DNA of 64,000 nt from UBA12018 sp051656605 (GCA_051656605.1 JBOGCF010000036.1:124001-188000), one strand, 5' to 3'. Numbered from the stretch's first letter, positions 26,478 to 35,748 are shown. The notes: generated by a model not told the origin, from the sequence alone. Made by a program: numbers and translations.

Positions 26478-29045
26478 TTAGAACGAAAAGCGGAGCAGGA
26501 TGCGGATACCCCATTTGCGTGTGTCGGGATCGTCGAGATAGGTAAGACGACGATAGTAATCGACACGAAGTACTTTAAAGATGTTCTCGAGTCCTACACT
26601 GGCTTCCATGTATGGCATGTCGCCGAGTGGGCGAGTTCCTTCGGGTAGCAAGAATATGTCTTTATTGTAGTATGGATTGTTCTTTTTGGTAAGACCGCCC
26701 CAAATACCATTGAACGATATTACCTCGCGAAGTTTAAACCATCTGATTCCGGGAATGCGGTTGAGTAACCAGCCTTTCATGTAATAGGTAACGTCGAGAG
26801 AGGTATATTGATCGGCAACGAACTCGAGTGCGTTCATCACGTGAAACGACTCGGGCTGTATGGTTAATGATTGATTGGCATTGGGCAAAATCAATAACGG
26901 AAACGGAACGCTAGTCCATACCTTTCCGGCTTTGGCAATGGCATCAATGTGTCCGAACGAAGAGAGCCAAATGCGCTTTTCGGCCGACAATTCGGTGTGT
27001 TGGTAGTTATAGTCGCTACCTAAGAAGCCTTTGTAACCCATTTGATGCGTTAGCTTAAAGATGGGAGCGTCTTTTGCAAAGTTAAATACGGGGTTGCGTC
27101 CGGCATACGGCTTTTCGTTGGGTGCGTAGCGAAGCTGAAAGCCCATATCCGTATTGGTAACTTTGTTTACTAAGTATGTAGTACCATCTGGATTTTCTTT
27201 GATGTAACGAAGCGTACCGGCAGGCGTGTCTTCTTGGTTGCAAACCCACGCTTTGAGTCCGAAATTGTTGCGCCAGTCGCGCTCGTAGGTAAGTACGGCT
27301 TTTCGGATATACGACATCTTGGTAACCGGTTTGCCTGTTTTCAACGCAACGAAAATATTATCCTTGCTGGTGAAAAGGAAACTTTGTCCCGGTGTATACA
27401 AATCATACTCGTACTGAGCAGATAGTTTGTTTTTTGGAAATTCGTTTTCGTGATATTTTAGTTTGTTGAACGACCATGTTAGTTTGCCATTGTATTTAAA
27501 CTTGCGATCGTCGAGACCGTAGGCAAGATATCCGCTTGCAAATAGCTGATCGTGCAGATTGGCCGTAGTGGTACCTCCCACGCGCAAACGTAATCCTTCG
27601 ATTTCATTGCCACTGATGGTGGTATTCATCGGACCGAAATCAAACTTGCTTGTAGAGCGGTCTTTACCCGTCTGGATGTAGCCGGATACCAAGATTTCTA
27701 CCGTTTTGATTACGGCATTGAAAACCGGAACACGCTTGAATTGTGCCAAAAGGTCTTTAAGCGCACCTTCTTTTTCTCCAAGCGGAACGTGGCGGTTATG
27801 CACCCAAAATGTATCTGGTTTTGCTTCTGCATCTTCCATTACAAGGATATTACCCATGGTGGAGTAGATGGAGTCGGGTTGTAGTGCAAAGTCGTAATTG
27901 TTATACGTTCGCAGTTGATTGGCATACATGGCTTGTGTGCCTTTTACCACACTAAAGTTGATAGAGGTTTGCTCTTTATCAATCACCCAAGTACTATCTT
28001 CGAGCATTTTGAAGTCTTGCACTACTTGAAAGTCTTCGACAAAGTTTAGGTTGATCGACTTTGGTACGTTTAGTTTGACTTTCTTTATCGAGTAATGTCC
28101 GTCGGTTGTAATGTATAATCTTCCTGTAAACCCGTAACTTTCGCTGTTGAAAGGGACGAATCCGAGGTCGACACATTTGTCATTGCCAACCATCACGGTG
28201 TCCATGATGTAATATTTATAATAGTTTGTCGCCAACTTTGAAGAAAGCGGACTTACAAAGCGGTTGAGTAATATACTAACATCGTCATTGAATAAGTTTA
28301 CGCTCTTCAGGATCTCTTCGAGATTGGAGGTAATGCCTCCTTCGTCGATTGTTTCCTCTACACCTTGCAAACGCTTTGCCTTTACAAATGTCTTGTGTGC
28401 TTTGGGATCTTTTCTAAAGTATATATCCGATAGGTTTTCTCGAATGGAGAAGGTTAGGATGGGTTTGCCTGAAATCTCAGAGGTGTCGAGGTGATTAAAG
28501 ACAAACTTAAACTTGCGGAGAAGTTTGTTTTTATCAAGATTGGGCTGAAAGTTGTCTAGAGCCAATGATAGCTTCTCGTATTTTTCAACGTAATACTGAT
28601 CTTTGGCTTCGATTCTGTTTTGATCTTTGCGGCGTATTACTTCTTCGATGAGTTCTACCGCAGGATTATTTTTCTTTGTGTACTTTTCTTTTTTAGGTTT
28701 TACAATTACTTCTGCAATTTCGATGGTAGAAGGGCGTAATTGTATTATTTTGTTTGTCGTTTTTCCTACAGGAATTGTGAAGTGATAGTCTTCATATCCC
28801 AATGAGGATACCGTAATGTTAGTAAGTCCTTTGGTGTTTTGCAACGAAAAACTTCCATTATCTAAGCTCATTGTTCCAATTGTAGATTTGTCGAAAACAA
28901 CTGCAACGTATGGAACTGTTTCTCCCGTAATCGAGTCTTTTATGATACCTGTTACTTTTGTTGTACTCTGAGCTTGAACATTGTTGATGGTTAGTGTGAC
29001 AACAAATAAAAGAAAGAGTAATAGTTTGTTGGTATATAGTTTCAT
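26478..29045 (-). CDS. DUF5686/CarboxypepD-regulatory outer-membrane protein
   Basis: An 855-residue outer-membrane protein. After a signal peptide (cleavage after VQAQ, residue 26) comes a carboxypeptidase-regulatory-like beta-sandwich (residues about 30-105: VTGIIKDSITGETVPYVAVV ending in the GYEDYHF and QLRPSTIEIAEV pattern), then a long DUF5686 region, and a beta-barrel tail ending in WGIRILLRFSF. This architecture is common in Bacteroidetes; its role is unknown, though the N-terminal domain is shared with SusC-type receptors. It is transcribed alone from a TAAATTTG box upstream. Confidence 0.85.
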   Translation of the reverse strand: MKLYTNKLLLFLLFVVTLTINNVQAQSTTKVTGIIKDSITGETVPYVAVVFDKSTIGTMSLDNGSFSLQNTKGLTNITVSSLGYEDYHFTIPVGKTTNKIIQLRPSTIEIAEVIVKPKKEKYTKKNNPAVELIEEVIRRKDQNRIEAKDQYYVEKYEKLSLALDNFQPNLDKNKLLRKFKFVFNHLDTSEISGKPILTFSIRENLSDIYFRKDPKAHKTFVKAKRLQGVEETIDEGGITSNLEEILKSVNLFNDDVSILLNRFVSPLSSKLATNYYKYYIMDTVMVGNDKCVDLGFVPFNSESYGFTGRLYITTDGHYSIKKVKLNVPKSINLNFVEDFQVVQDFKMLEDSTWVIDKEQTSINFSVVKGTQAMYANQLRTYNNYDFALQPDSIYSTMGNILVMEDAEAKPDTFWVHNRHVPLGEKEGALKDLLAQFKRVPVFNAVIKTVEILVSGYIQTGKDRSTSKFDFGPMNTTISGNEIEGLRLRVGGTTTANLHDQLFASGYLAYGLDDRKFKYNGKLTWSFNKLKYHENEFPKNKLSAQYEYDLYTPGQSFLFTSKDNIFVALKTGKPVTKMSYIRKAVLTYERDWRNNFGLKAWVCNQEDTPAGTLRYIKENPDGTTYLVNKVTNTDMGFQLRYAPNEKPYAGRNPVFNFAKDAPIFKLTHQMGYKGFLGSDYNYQHTELSAEKRIWLSSFGHIDAIAKAGKVWTSVPFPLLILPNANQSLTIQPESFHVMNALEFVADQYTSLDVTYYMKGWLLNRIPGIRWFKLREVISFNGIWGGLTKKNNPYYNKDIFLLPEGTRPLGDMPYMEASVGLENIFKVLRVDYYRRLTYLDDPDTRKWGIRILLRFSF

Positions 29046-29080
29046 TTAGTTTTCGTTAGATTTGAATTATAATAGGCCGA

Positions 29081-29088
29081 CAAATTTA
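29081..29088 (-). promoter_or_regulatory. Candidate -7 promoter box for the DUF5686 gene
   Basis: Reads TAAATTTG on the minus strand (TAnnTTTG consensus), 35 bases before the start codon at 29045. Confidence 0.45.
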
Positions 29089-29193
29089 AATTGATTTTTT
29101 AATTAACATCGAGGAATTTCTGTTTAAATTACCTAAACCATACTAGCATTGCTGTATAAGCATGCTGCTTGTGAATAATTGAAAACAAATAAA

Positions 29194-29245
29194 AAACTCC
29201 ATTTGTTCGGATATACACTGAAGTATTATCCGACAAATGGAGTTT
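29194..29245 (-). terminator. Terminator after ettA
   Basis: A long stem (AAACTCCATTTGT..CGGATA with TATCCG.CAAATGGAGTTT, one bulge) around a short loop, followed by a T-run on the minus strand, lies 21 bases past the ettA stop. Confidence 0.88.
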
Positions 29246-29265
29246 ATGTTATGTAATCGTAAAGA

Positions 29266-30954
29266 TTAGTCGTTGATCAACTTGCGGTAACGTACGCGTT
29301 TTGGCTCTACATTGCCCATACGCATGCGTTTGTTGTCTTCGTACTCAGAGTATGATCCTTCAAAGAAGAATACTTCAGAGTTGCCTTCGAAGGCAAGGAT
29401 GTGTGTACAAATTCTGTCAAGGAACCAACGGTCGTGCGAAATAACTACGGCACATCCGGCAAAGTTTTCCAAGCCTTCTTCAAGTGCACGAAGTGTATTT
29501 ACGTCGATATCATTGGTAGGCTCATCGAGAAGAAGAACGTTTGCTTCTGATTTCAATGTAAGGGCTAGGTGTAAACGGTTACGCTCACCTCCGGATAATA
29601 CACCGCAAAGTTTTTCTTGGTCGCCTCCTGTAAAGTTGAAACGAGACAAGTATGCACGTGTATTGATCTCTTTGCCACCGACACGGATAAACTCAGTTCC
29701 GCCCGATACTACTTGATAAACAGTTTTGCTCGGATCAATGTCTTGGTGAGTTTGATCTACGTAACCAACTTTTACAGTTTCACCTACAGCGAATGTTCCT
29801 TTGTCGGCACCTTCAAGTCCCATGATCATTCTAAATAGTGTTGTTTTACCGGCACCGTTAGGCCCGATGATACCAACAATACCATTTGGAGGAAGCATAA
29901 ATTCAAGGTTGTCAAACAATAGTTTCTCGCCGAAAGCTTTTGTTACTCCTTGCGCTTCGATAACTTTATTACCCAAGCGAGGTCCGTTTGGAATAAAGAT
30001 TTCCAGTTTCTCTTCACGCTCTTTTACGTCTTCATTCAAAAGTTGTTCGTATGAGTTCAAACGAGCTTTACCTTTTGCGTGACGAGCTTTCGGAGCCATC
30101 TTAGACCATTCCAACTCGCGCTCAAGAGTCTTTCTGCGTTTGCTGGCTTGCTTTTCTTCCATTTCCATACGCTTGGTCTTTTGTTCAAGCCAAGAGGTAT
30201 AGTTACCTTGCCATGGAATACCTTCGCCACGGTCTAGTTCAAGAATCCAACCGGCTACGTGGTCAAGGAAGTAACGGTCGTGGGTAATACAGATAACTGT
30301 TCCCGCGTATTGCTGTAAATGTTGTTCCAACCAGTCGATAGACTCTGCGTCAAGGTGGTTGGTTGGCTCATCTAATAATAGAATATCCGGTTGTTGAAGC
30401 AACAAACGACAAAGTGCGACACGTCTTTTCTCTCCTCCCGAAAGGAACTTGATTTGTTGATCTTCGGGCGGACAACGTAGTGCGTCCATTGCACGTTCTA
30501 GCTTGTTGTCGATATTCCAAGCATCTGTTGCATCGATTTTATCTTGCAATTCTGCTTGACGGTTGATTAGCGCATCCATTTTGTCAGGATCTTCCAAAAC
30601 TTCCGGGTCACCAAACTTTTCGTTAACTTCTTCGTACTCCTTCAGTGTGTCAATGATGTCTTGTACACCCTCTTGTACGATTTCTTTAACTGTTTTGTTA
30701 TCGTCAAGTTTTGGCTCTTGCTCAAGGTATCCTACCGAATAGCCCGGAGAGAAAACCACATCGCCTTGGTAATCTTTTTCTACTCCTGCAATGATTTTTA
30801 GAAGTGTAGATTTACCAGAACCGTTGAGACCGATGATACCGATCTTTGCACCATAATAAAATGAAAGGTAGATGTTCTTAAGAACTTGTTTTTGGGGAGG
30901 GAAGATTTTACTAACCCCTACCATCGAAAAAATAACTTTCTTATCGTCTGCCAT
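29266..30954 (-). CDS. ettA: Energy-dependent translational throttle protein EttA (ABC-F)
   Basis: A 562-residue ABC-F ATPase with two nucleotide-binding domains and no membrane part. Walker A motifs are GLNGSGKST (near residue 42) and GPNGAGKTT (near 362); signature motifs are LSGGEKRR and LSGGERNR; Walker B is LLLDEPTNHLD and LLLDEPTNDID. The linker between the domains and the arm region fit EttA, which binds the ribosomal E site and gates entry into elongation according to ATP level. Length is close to E. coli EttA (555). It is a single gene with a TATCTTTG box 45 bases upstream. Confidence 0.93.
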   Translation of the reverse strand: MADDKKVIFSMVGVSKIFPPQKQVLKNIYLSFYYGAKIGIIGLNGSGKSTLLKIIAGVEKDYQGDVVFSPGYSVGYLEQEPKLDDNKTVKEIVQEGVQDIIDTLKEYEEVNEKFGDPEVLEDPDKMDALINRQAELQDKIDATDAWNIDNKLERAMDALRCPPEDQQIKFLSGGEKRRVALCRLLLQQPDILLLDEPTNHLDAESIDWLEQHLQQYAGTVICITHDRYFLDHVAGWILELDRGEGIPWQGNYTSWLEQKTKRMEMEEKQASKRRKTLERELEWSKMAPKARHAKGKARLNSYEQLLNEDVKEREEKLEIFIPNGPRLGNKVIEAQGVTKAFGEKLLFDNLEFMLPPNGIVGIIGPNGAGKTTLFRMIMGLEGADKGTFAVGETVKVGYVDQTHQDIDPSKTVYQVVSGGTEFIRVGGKEINTRAYLSRFNFTGGDQEKLCGVLSGGERNRLHLALTLKSEANVLLLDEPTNDIDVNTLRALEEGLENFAGCAVVISHDRWFLDRICTHILAFEGNSEVFFFEGSYSEYEDNKRMRMGNVEPKRVRYRKLIND

Positions 30955-31274
30955 ACTATATAATAATAGAATTTATTGCTTGCTGTAATACAACTTTACA
31001 AAGATAAGAAGAAACTTGTGATCTTAAAAGAGGACTCATAAAGCATTCATGGCATACTATTTGTTTATAGCGAAAATGTAAATTTGTTGTTTTAACTTAA
31101 GTTTGCATATTCTTTTGTGATGGAGATATCTTCTTTATTACTAAAAAGATAAAAGAAGTGAATTGTGAAAATGTTGTAGACAAAACGCGAAAAATATTGT
31201 TGTAGGAAGTAGAGGGTATTGCAGAATTAAAAATAATGCCTACCTTTGCATCGCAATTGAGAAAAACAATTACT
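30955..31274. other. Gene-free region between ettA and the tRNA-Lys array
   Basis: About 320 bases without a supported gene. It holds divergent promoters: TATCTTTG on the minus strand (30999-31006) for ettA and TACCTTTG on the plus strand (31241-31248) for the tRNA array. The remainder is AT-rich and shows no other structure I could name. Confidence 0.65.
31219..31248 (+). promoter_or_regulatory. Promoter of the tRNA-Lys array
   Basis: TTG at 31219-31221 and TACCTTTG at 31241-31248 are separated by 19 bases, matching the Bacteroidetes -33/-7 arrangement. The first tRNA begins 27 bases after the -7 box. Confidence 0.7.
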
Positions 31275-31347
31275 GATTCGCTAGCTCAGCAGGTAGAGCA
31301 CAACACTTTTAATGTTGGGGTCCTGGGTTCGAGCCCCAGGCGGATCA
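31275..31347 (+). tRNA. tRNA-Lys (anticodon UUU), copy 1
   Basis: A 73-base tRNA with acceptor stem GATTCGC/GCGGATC (one T-G pair), D arm, anticodon arm CAACA-CTTTTAA-TGTTG giving anticodon UUU, and T arm CTGGG-TTCGAGC-CCCAG. CCA is not encoded. It reads lysine codons AAA and AAG. Confidence 0.97.
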
Positions 31348-31384
31348 CAAAGTAAAGAAATAAGAGTTTTTCTCTAAAGCGGAG

Positions 31385-31457
31385 GATTCGCTAGCTCAGC
31401 AGGTAGAGCACAACACTTTTAATGTTGGGGTCCTGGGTTCGAGCCCCAGGCGGATCA
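31385..31457 (+). tRNA. tRNA-Lys (anticodon UUU), copy 2
   Basis: Identical in sequence to copy 1. The spacer before it contains an AGAG/CTCT mini-hairpin. Confidence 0.97.
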
Positions 31458-31495
31458 CAAAATAAAGAAAATAAGAGGTTTCCCTCAAAGTGGAA

Positions 31496-31568
31496 GATTC
31501 GCTAGCTCAGCAGGTAGAGCACAACACTTTTAATGTTGGGGTCCTGGGTTCGAGCCCCAGGCGGATCA
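31496..31568 (+). tRNA. tRNA-Lys (anticodon UUU), copy 3
   Basis: Identical in sequence to copy 1. The spacer before it contains a GAGG/CCTC mini-hairpin. Confidence 0.97.
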
Positions 31569-31605
31569 CAAACAAAGGAAATAAGAGGTTTATCTCAAAA
31601 CGGAG

Positions 31606-31678
31606 GATTCGCTAGCTCAGCAGGTAGAGCACAACACTTTTAATGTTGGGGTCCTGGGTTCGAGCCCCAGGCGGATCA
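31606..31678 (+). tRNA. tRNA-Lys (anticodon UUU), copy 4
   Basis: Identical in sequence to copy 1. The spacer before it contains a GAG/CTC mini-hairpin. Confidence 0.97.
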
Positions 31679-31715
31679 CAAATAAAGAAAATAAGAGGTT
31701 TTCCTCAAAGCGGAG

Positions 31716-31788
31716 GATTCGCTAGCTCAGCAGGTAGAGCACAACACTTTTAATGTTGGGGTCCTGGGTTCGAGCCCCAGGCGGATCA
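31716..31788 (+). tRNA. tRNA-Lys (anticodon UUU), copy 5
   Basis: Identical in sequence to copy 1. The spacer before it contains a GAGG/CCTC mini-hairpin. This is the last copy; a terminator follows 20 bases downstream. Confidence 0.97.
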
Positions 31789-31807
31789 CAAAAGCAAAGT
31801 AAATGAG

Positions 31808-31835
31808 TCTCTGATAGTCGAAAGATTGTCAGAGA
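31808..31835 (+). terminator. Terminator of the tRNA-Lys array
   Basis: A 7-bp stem (TCTCTGA with TCAGAGA) followed directly by nine T residues. Confidence 0.88.
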
Positions 31836-31874
31836 TTTTTTTTTATCATAGCCTAATAACTATCTTTACTTCTT

Positions 31875-32438
31875 ATGAAACGGATTATTCAATCAATAAA
31901 TCGTATAGCAAAGATTTCGGATGAAGCGATGACTGCTTTTACCGCTTGTTTACAACCTCTTGAAGTAACCAAGAGAAGTATCCTTATAGAGCCAGGTAAA
32001 AAGAACCCCAATATTTATTTTATCGAGAAGGGAATCACGCGTTCTTTTACGATTGTAGATGGAAAAGAAGTGACTTCTTGGTTTAGTAAAGAAGGTGATA
32101 TTACATTTTCTACAAATAGCTTTTATGGAGCAACAGAGGGCTACGAGACCGAGACGGTTCAGGCCTTAGAGAATACCTTGATTTACTATATGCCTATAGT
32201 AGAATTAGACGCATTATGTTATAAATATATTGACTTAGCAAACTGGTTACGTTTATTGCATCAGCAGGCTTTTCTTTCCGTAGAAAAAAGATTACTGTCT
32301 CGTTTATATTTTTCAGCGGAAGAGCGATATAATAAACTCCTTGTAACAGATGCCGATTTGTTTCAACGTGTAAATCTGGGTTATATTGCATCTTATCTTG
32401 GTATTTCTCATGTAACTTTATGCGCTTTACGTAAGTAG
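31875..32438 (+). CDS. Crp/Fnr-family transcription regulator
   Basis: A 187-residue regulator with an N-terminal cyclic-nucleotide-binding fold (residues about 25-115, including IEPGKKNPNIYFIEKGITRSF) and a C-terminal winged helix (NLGYIASYLGISHVTLCALRK). There are no N-terminal cysteines for an iron-sulfur cluster, so it is not Fnr itself. In Bacteroidetes such short forms are common next to the genes they regulate. The next gene, 79 bases downstream on the same strand, is a membrane acyltransferase and is a possible target. The helix-turn-helix ends at the stop codon, which is normal for this subfamily. Confidence 0.85.
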   Translation: MKRIIQSINRIAKISDEAMTAFTACLQPLEVTKRSILIEPGKKNPNIYFIEKGITRSFTIVDGKEVTSWFSKEGDITFSTNSFYGATEGYETETVQALENTLIYYMPIVELDALCYKYIDLANWLRLLHQQAFLSVEKRLLSRLYFSAEERYNKLLVTDADLFQRVNLGYIASYLGISHVTLCALRK

Positions 32439-32517
32439 TTTATTATTTCTTTAACTACTTAAAGAATTAAGCTGGGTGTGTTTTATATTTTTATGCACAA
32501 AATATAAAACATTTAGT

Positions 32518-33672
32518 ATGCAGAGTAAAGCTTGTGTTCATGAACCTACACGGATTGTGTGGGTTGACCTTTTGAGGTTGATCGCCATATTTATGGTAAT
32601 TTGTATTCATTGTGCAGACCCTTTTAATGTTTCTCCCGAGGCACGTTCTAATCCTGATTACAATTTCTGGGGGAGTTTATATGGATCTTTTCTTCGTCCG
32701 TGTGTTCCTTTATTTGTAATGATAACGGGATTATTATTGTTGCCGGTAAAAATGTCGATTGGTGATTTCTATAAGAAAAGAATGCTTCGAGTGGCAGTTC
32801 CTTTTCTTATTTGGTCTATTCTATATAATTTATTTCCTTGGTTTATAGGGGTGCTAGGATTACCAGCTACAACAGTCTCGAGTGTTTTTGCTTATGCCGG
32901 CTCTGATGTTTCCTTGTCTTTTAGTGATGCTTTTAAGAATATTCTACTTATTCCTTTTCAGTTCAACGTTTATACGGTTCCAATGTGGTATATATATATG
33001 CTGATAGGTCTGTATTTATATATGCCTTTTTTCTCAGTATGGGTTGAAAAGTGTCCGCTGATTCAGAAACGTATTTTTCTTTTTATTTGGGGTATAACCT
33101 TATTCATGCCTTATGTGTATCAGTTTTATTCGCACGATGTATTTGGGATGTGTGCATGGAATAGTTTTAGTACGTTCTATTATTTTGCCGGATTTAATGG
33201 GTATTTACTACTCGGGCATTATCTAGTAAAAGATGTAAAAGAATGGAGTTGGGCAAAAACTATTGCATCATCGAGCATATTATTTGCAATTGGATACATC
33301 GCTACTTATATGGGTTTTAAGGCTATGACTGCTAATCCAAACTGTACAGAGCCAGAGATGGAACTATTCTTTTTGTACTGTACACCGAATGTGGCATTAA
33401 TGACTTTTGCTTTGTTTATGTTGGTGAGAAAAGTGAAGATTGAAAGAGGCTGGCTTGTTAAGGCTTTAACTAATCTAACAAAATGTGGTTTGGGTATATA
33501 TTTGATCCATTATTTTGTAGTTGGTTTAGGTTACACCATTGCCGATGCATTGGCAATACCTATATCTGTACGTATTCCGATTACAGCATTAATCGCGTTG
33601 ATTATTTCATGGACATTCGTTGCGTCAATCTTTGCCGTATTACCTAGAGTTGCAAAATGGATATTCGGATAA
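32518..33672 (+). CDS. Acyltransferase-3 family membrane protein
   Basis: A 384-residue multi-pass protein (about ten membrane segments) starting at the ATG at 32518 (MQSKACVHEPTRIVWVDLLR); an earlier GTG would add 14 residues. The opening VDLLRLIAIFMVICIHCADPF has the conserved Arg and catalytic-type His of the OafA/WecH O-acyltransferase family, which moves acetyl or similar groups onto surface sugars or lipids from the cytoplasmic side. It follows the Crp-like regulator. The acceptor is unknown. Base composition is AT-rich, like its neighbours up to 37 kb. Confidence 0.85.
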   Translation: MQSKACVHEPTRIVWVDLLRLIAIFMVICIHCADPFNVSPEARSNPDYNFWGSLYGSFLRPCVPLFVMITGLLLLPVKMSIGDFYKKRMLRVAVPFLIWSILYNLFPWFIGVLGLPATTVSSVFAYAGSDVSLSFSDAFKNILLIPFQFNVYTVPMWYIYMLIGLYLYMPFFSVWVEKCPLIQKRIFLFIWGITLFMPYVYQFYSHDVFGMCAWNSFSTFYYFAGFNGYLLLGHYLVKDVKEWSWAKTIASSSILFAIGYIATYMGFKAMTANPNCTEPEMELFFLYCTPNVALMTFALFMLVRKVKIERGWLVKALTNLTKCGLGIYLIHYFVVGLGYTIADALAIPISVRIPITALIALIISWTFVASIFAVLPRVAKWIFG

Positions 33673-33729
33673 GTTGAATTGAATTGATATGTGATTTGAA
33701 ATAAATAAGAATTCATTTATTATATATAG

Positions 33730-33763
33730 AAGAGTCTCTCCTGTTTTAATGGAAGAGACTCTT
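33730..33763. terminator. Bidirectional terminator between acyltransferase and FemX-like genes
   Basis: A 10-bp perfect stem (AAGAGTCTCT with AGAGACTCTT) followed by a T-run, between two converging genes. Confidence 0.85.
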
Positions 33764-33784
33764 TTTTTGAGTATATCATCTGAT

Positions 33785-34903
33785 TTATAGATAGTAGCCT
33801 TGAGCCTTCATTTCATGTGCTTGAAAAAGGGTATACTTTTGATTGTTGAGTGGATAGTCCCAACAACCGAGTTGATGATAAATGTCGCCACCGAATCCTT
33901 GCTTAAATTTGTAAAGACCATACATCGGATGTGTAGGATCTGCGTGTGGAGCTATTCCAAACATATCATATTCAGTACAGTTGTGAGCTTTTGCTATTTG
34001 TATTGCTTTCCACTGTAGTGCATATGTAGGCATTAAGTGTCGCGAATGAGAGGCTGATGCTCCGTACAGATATGTAGCTCTATGGCTAGACAAAACTAAA
34101 AACATGGCAGCAAGAGGTTCGTTTTCTGCATATGCTACCAGTAGTTTTACATCTACGTTTGGATCTTGGTTCTCTAATTTAGGGATAAATACTGACTTAA
34201 AATAATTGAGATCGTTAGCATACAATTGATTTCTGTGAGCTGTTTCGCAGTACAACTTATACCATACATCCAATCCGTCTATTCCTAACTGCCGCACTTC
34301 AATCCCTTTACGCAGAGAGAGATTAATATTGTAACGTGTTTTAGATTTCATCCGTGCAAGAATAGATGTTTCACTACCGGTCAAGTCAATAACAATGGTA
34401 TTGGCAGGAAGAATATTATTGTTTGACTTTTTTAAATTCCAATTCTGAGTTCCATAGTTTAATTTAAACTCTTGATACTGTTTGTCGGGTAGTTCGTACC
34501 AATTGTTATTCATACTTGTTTGATCCTCGCTATTCCAATGTGACCTCCAATTGAGATCATATCGAAGTGCTATGCAGTTTGCCGATAAATGAGATCGTAA
34601 TGTCTCTGATAGTTCTTCCAGAAAGACACCTTGCAGTTCTTCGCTTGGTTCCACCTCTGGCCCATAAGGGAAGTAAGCAATGTAATCCTCATTATTTACG
34701 TACTGTAGAAACATAATAAAATCTGCTTGTGTACAAGAATAGCCTCCAACGTTGAGGTATAATTCACTGTTGCGGATTTTAAAATCAAATGCATGGGAAT
34801 TTATGCCTTGTTGTTCTTTAACTTTAGACCAGAACGTCGTTTGTTGAATGATTGGCGTTGTGTAGAGGTCGTTGGTTTCTTTGGGTTCAATAGTTAGTGT
34901 CAT
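33785..34903 (-). CDS. FemX/FemAB-like aminoacyltransferase (GNAT-fold)
   Basis: A 372-residue protein with the two-domain acyltransferase fold of the FemABX/peptidoglycan-bridge family. The C-terminal half holds the conserved ARMKSKTRYNINLSLRKGI, LAAMFLVLSSHRATYLYGAS and ALQWKAIQIAKAHNCTEYD blocks ending in YGLYKFKQGFGGD, as in FemX and the methicillin-resistance FmhB-type proteins. These add amino acids from tRNA to lipid II or other acceptors. In Bacteroidetes the acceptor is uncertain because their peptidoglycan usually lacks bridges. The ATG at 34903 is preferred over the GTG one codon before. Confidence 0.8.
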   Translation of the reverse strand: MTLTIEPKETNDLYTTPIIQQTTFWSKVKEQQGINSHAFDFKIRNSELYLNVGGYSCTQADFIMFLQYVNNEDYIAYFPYGPEVEPSEELQGVFLEELSETLRSHLSANCIALRYDLNWRSHWNSEDQTSMNNNWYELPDKQYQEFKLNYGTQNWNLKKSNNNILPANTIVIDLTGSETSILARMKSKTRYNINLSLRKGIEVRQLGIDGLDVWYKLYCETAHRNQLYANDLNYFKSVFIPKLENQDPNVDVKLLVAYAENEPLAAMFLVLSSHRATYLYGASASHSRHLMPTYALQWKAIQIAKAHNCTEYDMFGIAPHADPTHPMYGLYKFKQGFGGDIYHQLGCWDYPLNNQKYTLFQAHEMKAQGYYL

Positions 34904-34926
34904 CACTCATGATATTTAAAAAGTTG

Positions 34927-34958
34927 CAAAGGTACGTAATAAACAATCACGAGTCAAA
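34927..34958 (-). promoter_or_regulatory. Promoter of the FemX-like gene
   Basis: On the minus strand TTTG (34958-34955) and TACCTTTG (34934-34927) are spaced by 20 bases, a full match to the Bacteroidetes -33/-7 pattern, 23 bases before the start codon. Confidence 0.7.
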
Positions 34959-35033
34959 TAAGATATTTCGATTGAATCTTCGATTAGCTATAAATGAATA
35001 TTTTATACAATGATTGAAAATGGGAATAAATAC

Positions 35034-35041
35034 TATATTTG
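35034..35041 (+). promoter_or_regulatory. Candidate -7 box for the secreted-protein gene at 35070
   Basis: Reads TATATTTG, with TTG 17 bases upstream. It lies inside the longest frame and supports the internal ATG at 35070 as start. Confidence 0.5.
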
Positions 35042-35069
35042 CGGCAAAGTTATCGCTAATAATAAACGT

Positions 35070-35720
35070 ATGAAATACCTGACAATTCCTGTTGTTGCAC
35101 TATGCTTAAGCGGCAGTGTAAACTTTGAGTCTTCTGCTAGAACACCTCTTATTCAGCAAGTGATGCAGCAAGAAGATCAAAATGATGAGCATGCTCATAT
35201 CGCTAAATATAAAGATCTTGTAAAAAGAGAGAATAAGAATCTGCTACTTAAAACGAATAACGGGAAAGACGTTGTTCTAAAGAATACAGATAATCCGGAG
35301 GATGCAGAAAACTATGCAACATATTTCTTTGAAGATTATTTGAAAAGCATAGATGCATACTTGGTTATGATCCAATATTATGAAGGAGAAGAGTATTGTC
35401 TAATCAGTAAAAAAACAGGTGAACAAACCATTGTGCCCGGACAAATACTTTTGTCACCAGATAAGAAACGATTTATTTCCTATAATATGGATCTTGAAGC
35501 AGGCTACAGTCCAAATGGATTTGCAATCTACCTGATAAAGGATAATACATTTGAAAATGAATTCGAATTGTATTCTGAAGAGTGGGGACCTTCAAAAGTA
35601 AGATGGATTAATAACAATGAAATTGAAATAGAACGCACTGTTTGGAGTGACAATGAGTTGATCAAAGATGGAAATGCTCGTTGTTTGTTTGAAAACAGTG
35701 AATGGATTTGCGAAGAATAA
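35070..35720 (+). CDS. Secreted protein of unknown function
   Basis: A 216-residue acidic protein starting at the ATG at 35070 with a signal peptide (MKYLTIPVVALCLSGSVNF, probable cleavage near SSA). The mature part is rich in Lys/Glu/Asp, with two stretches reminiscent of single propeller blades (EEYCLISKKTGEQTIV, and GFAIYLIKDNTFENEFELY) and a C-terminal Cys pair (CLFENSEWICEE). I do not recognise a family. It is followed 28 bases later by a six-bladed propeller lipoprotein gene and is probably cotranscribed with it. Confidence 0.6.
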   Translation: MKYLTIPVVALCLSGSVNFESSARTPLIQQVMQQEDQNDEHAHIAKYKDLVKRENKNLLLKTNNGKDVVLKNTDNPEDAENYATYFFEDYLKSIDAYLVMIQYYEGEEYCLISKKTGEQTIVPGQILLSPDKKRFISYNMDLEAGYSPNGFAIYLIKDNTFENEFELYSEEWGPSKVRWINNNEIEIERTVWSDNELIKDGNARCLFENSEWICEE

Positions 35721-35748
35721 AAAAAATTGATTTTAAGTTTAATACATT

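Noticed and set aside
31275..31788. tRNA-Lys array as attachment site of an integrated element
   Set aside because: No integrase, no second copy of the tRNA 3' end, and no mobile-element genes downstream. Only the base-composition change is suggestive, so it is kept as a low-interest finding.
31875..32438. Crp-like regulator truncated in its helix-turn-helix
   Set aside because: The stop follows directly after the recognition helix, but length (187) and end point fit the short Crp/Fnr-type regulators of Bacteroidetes.
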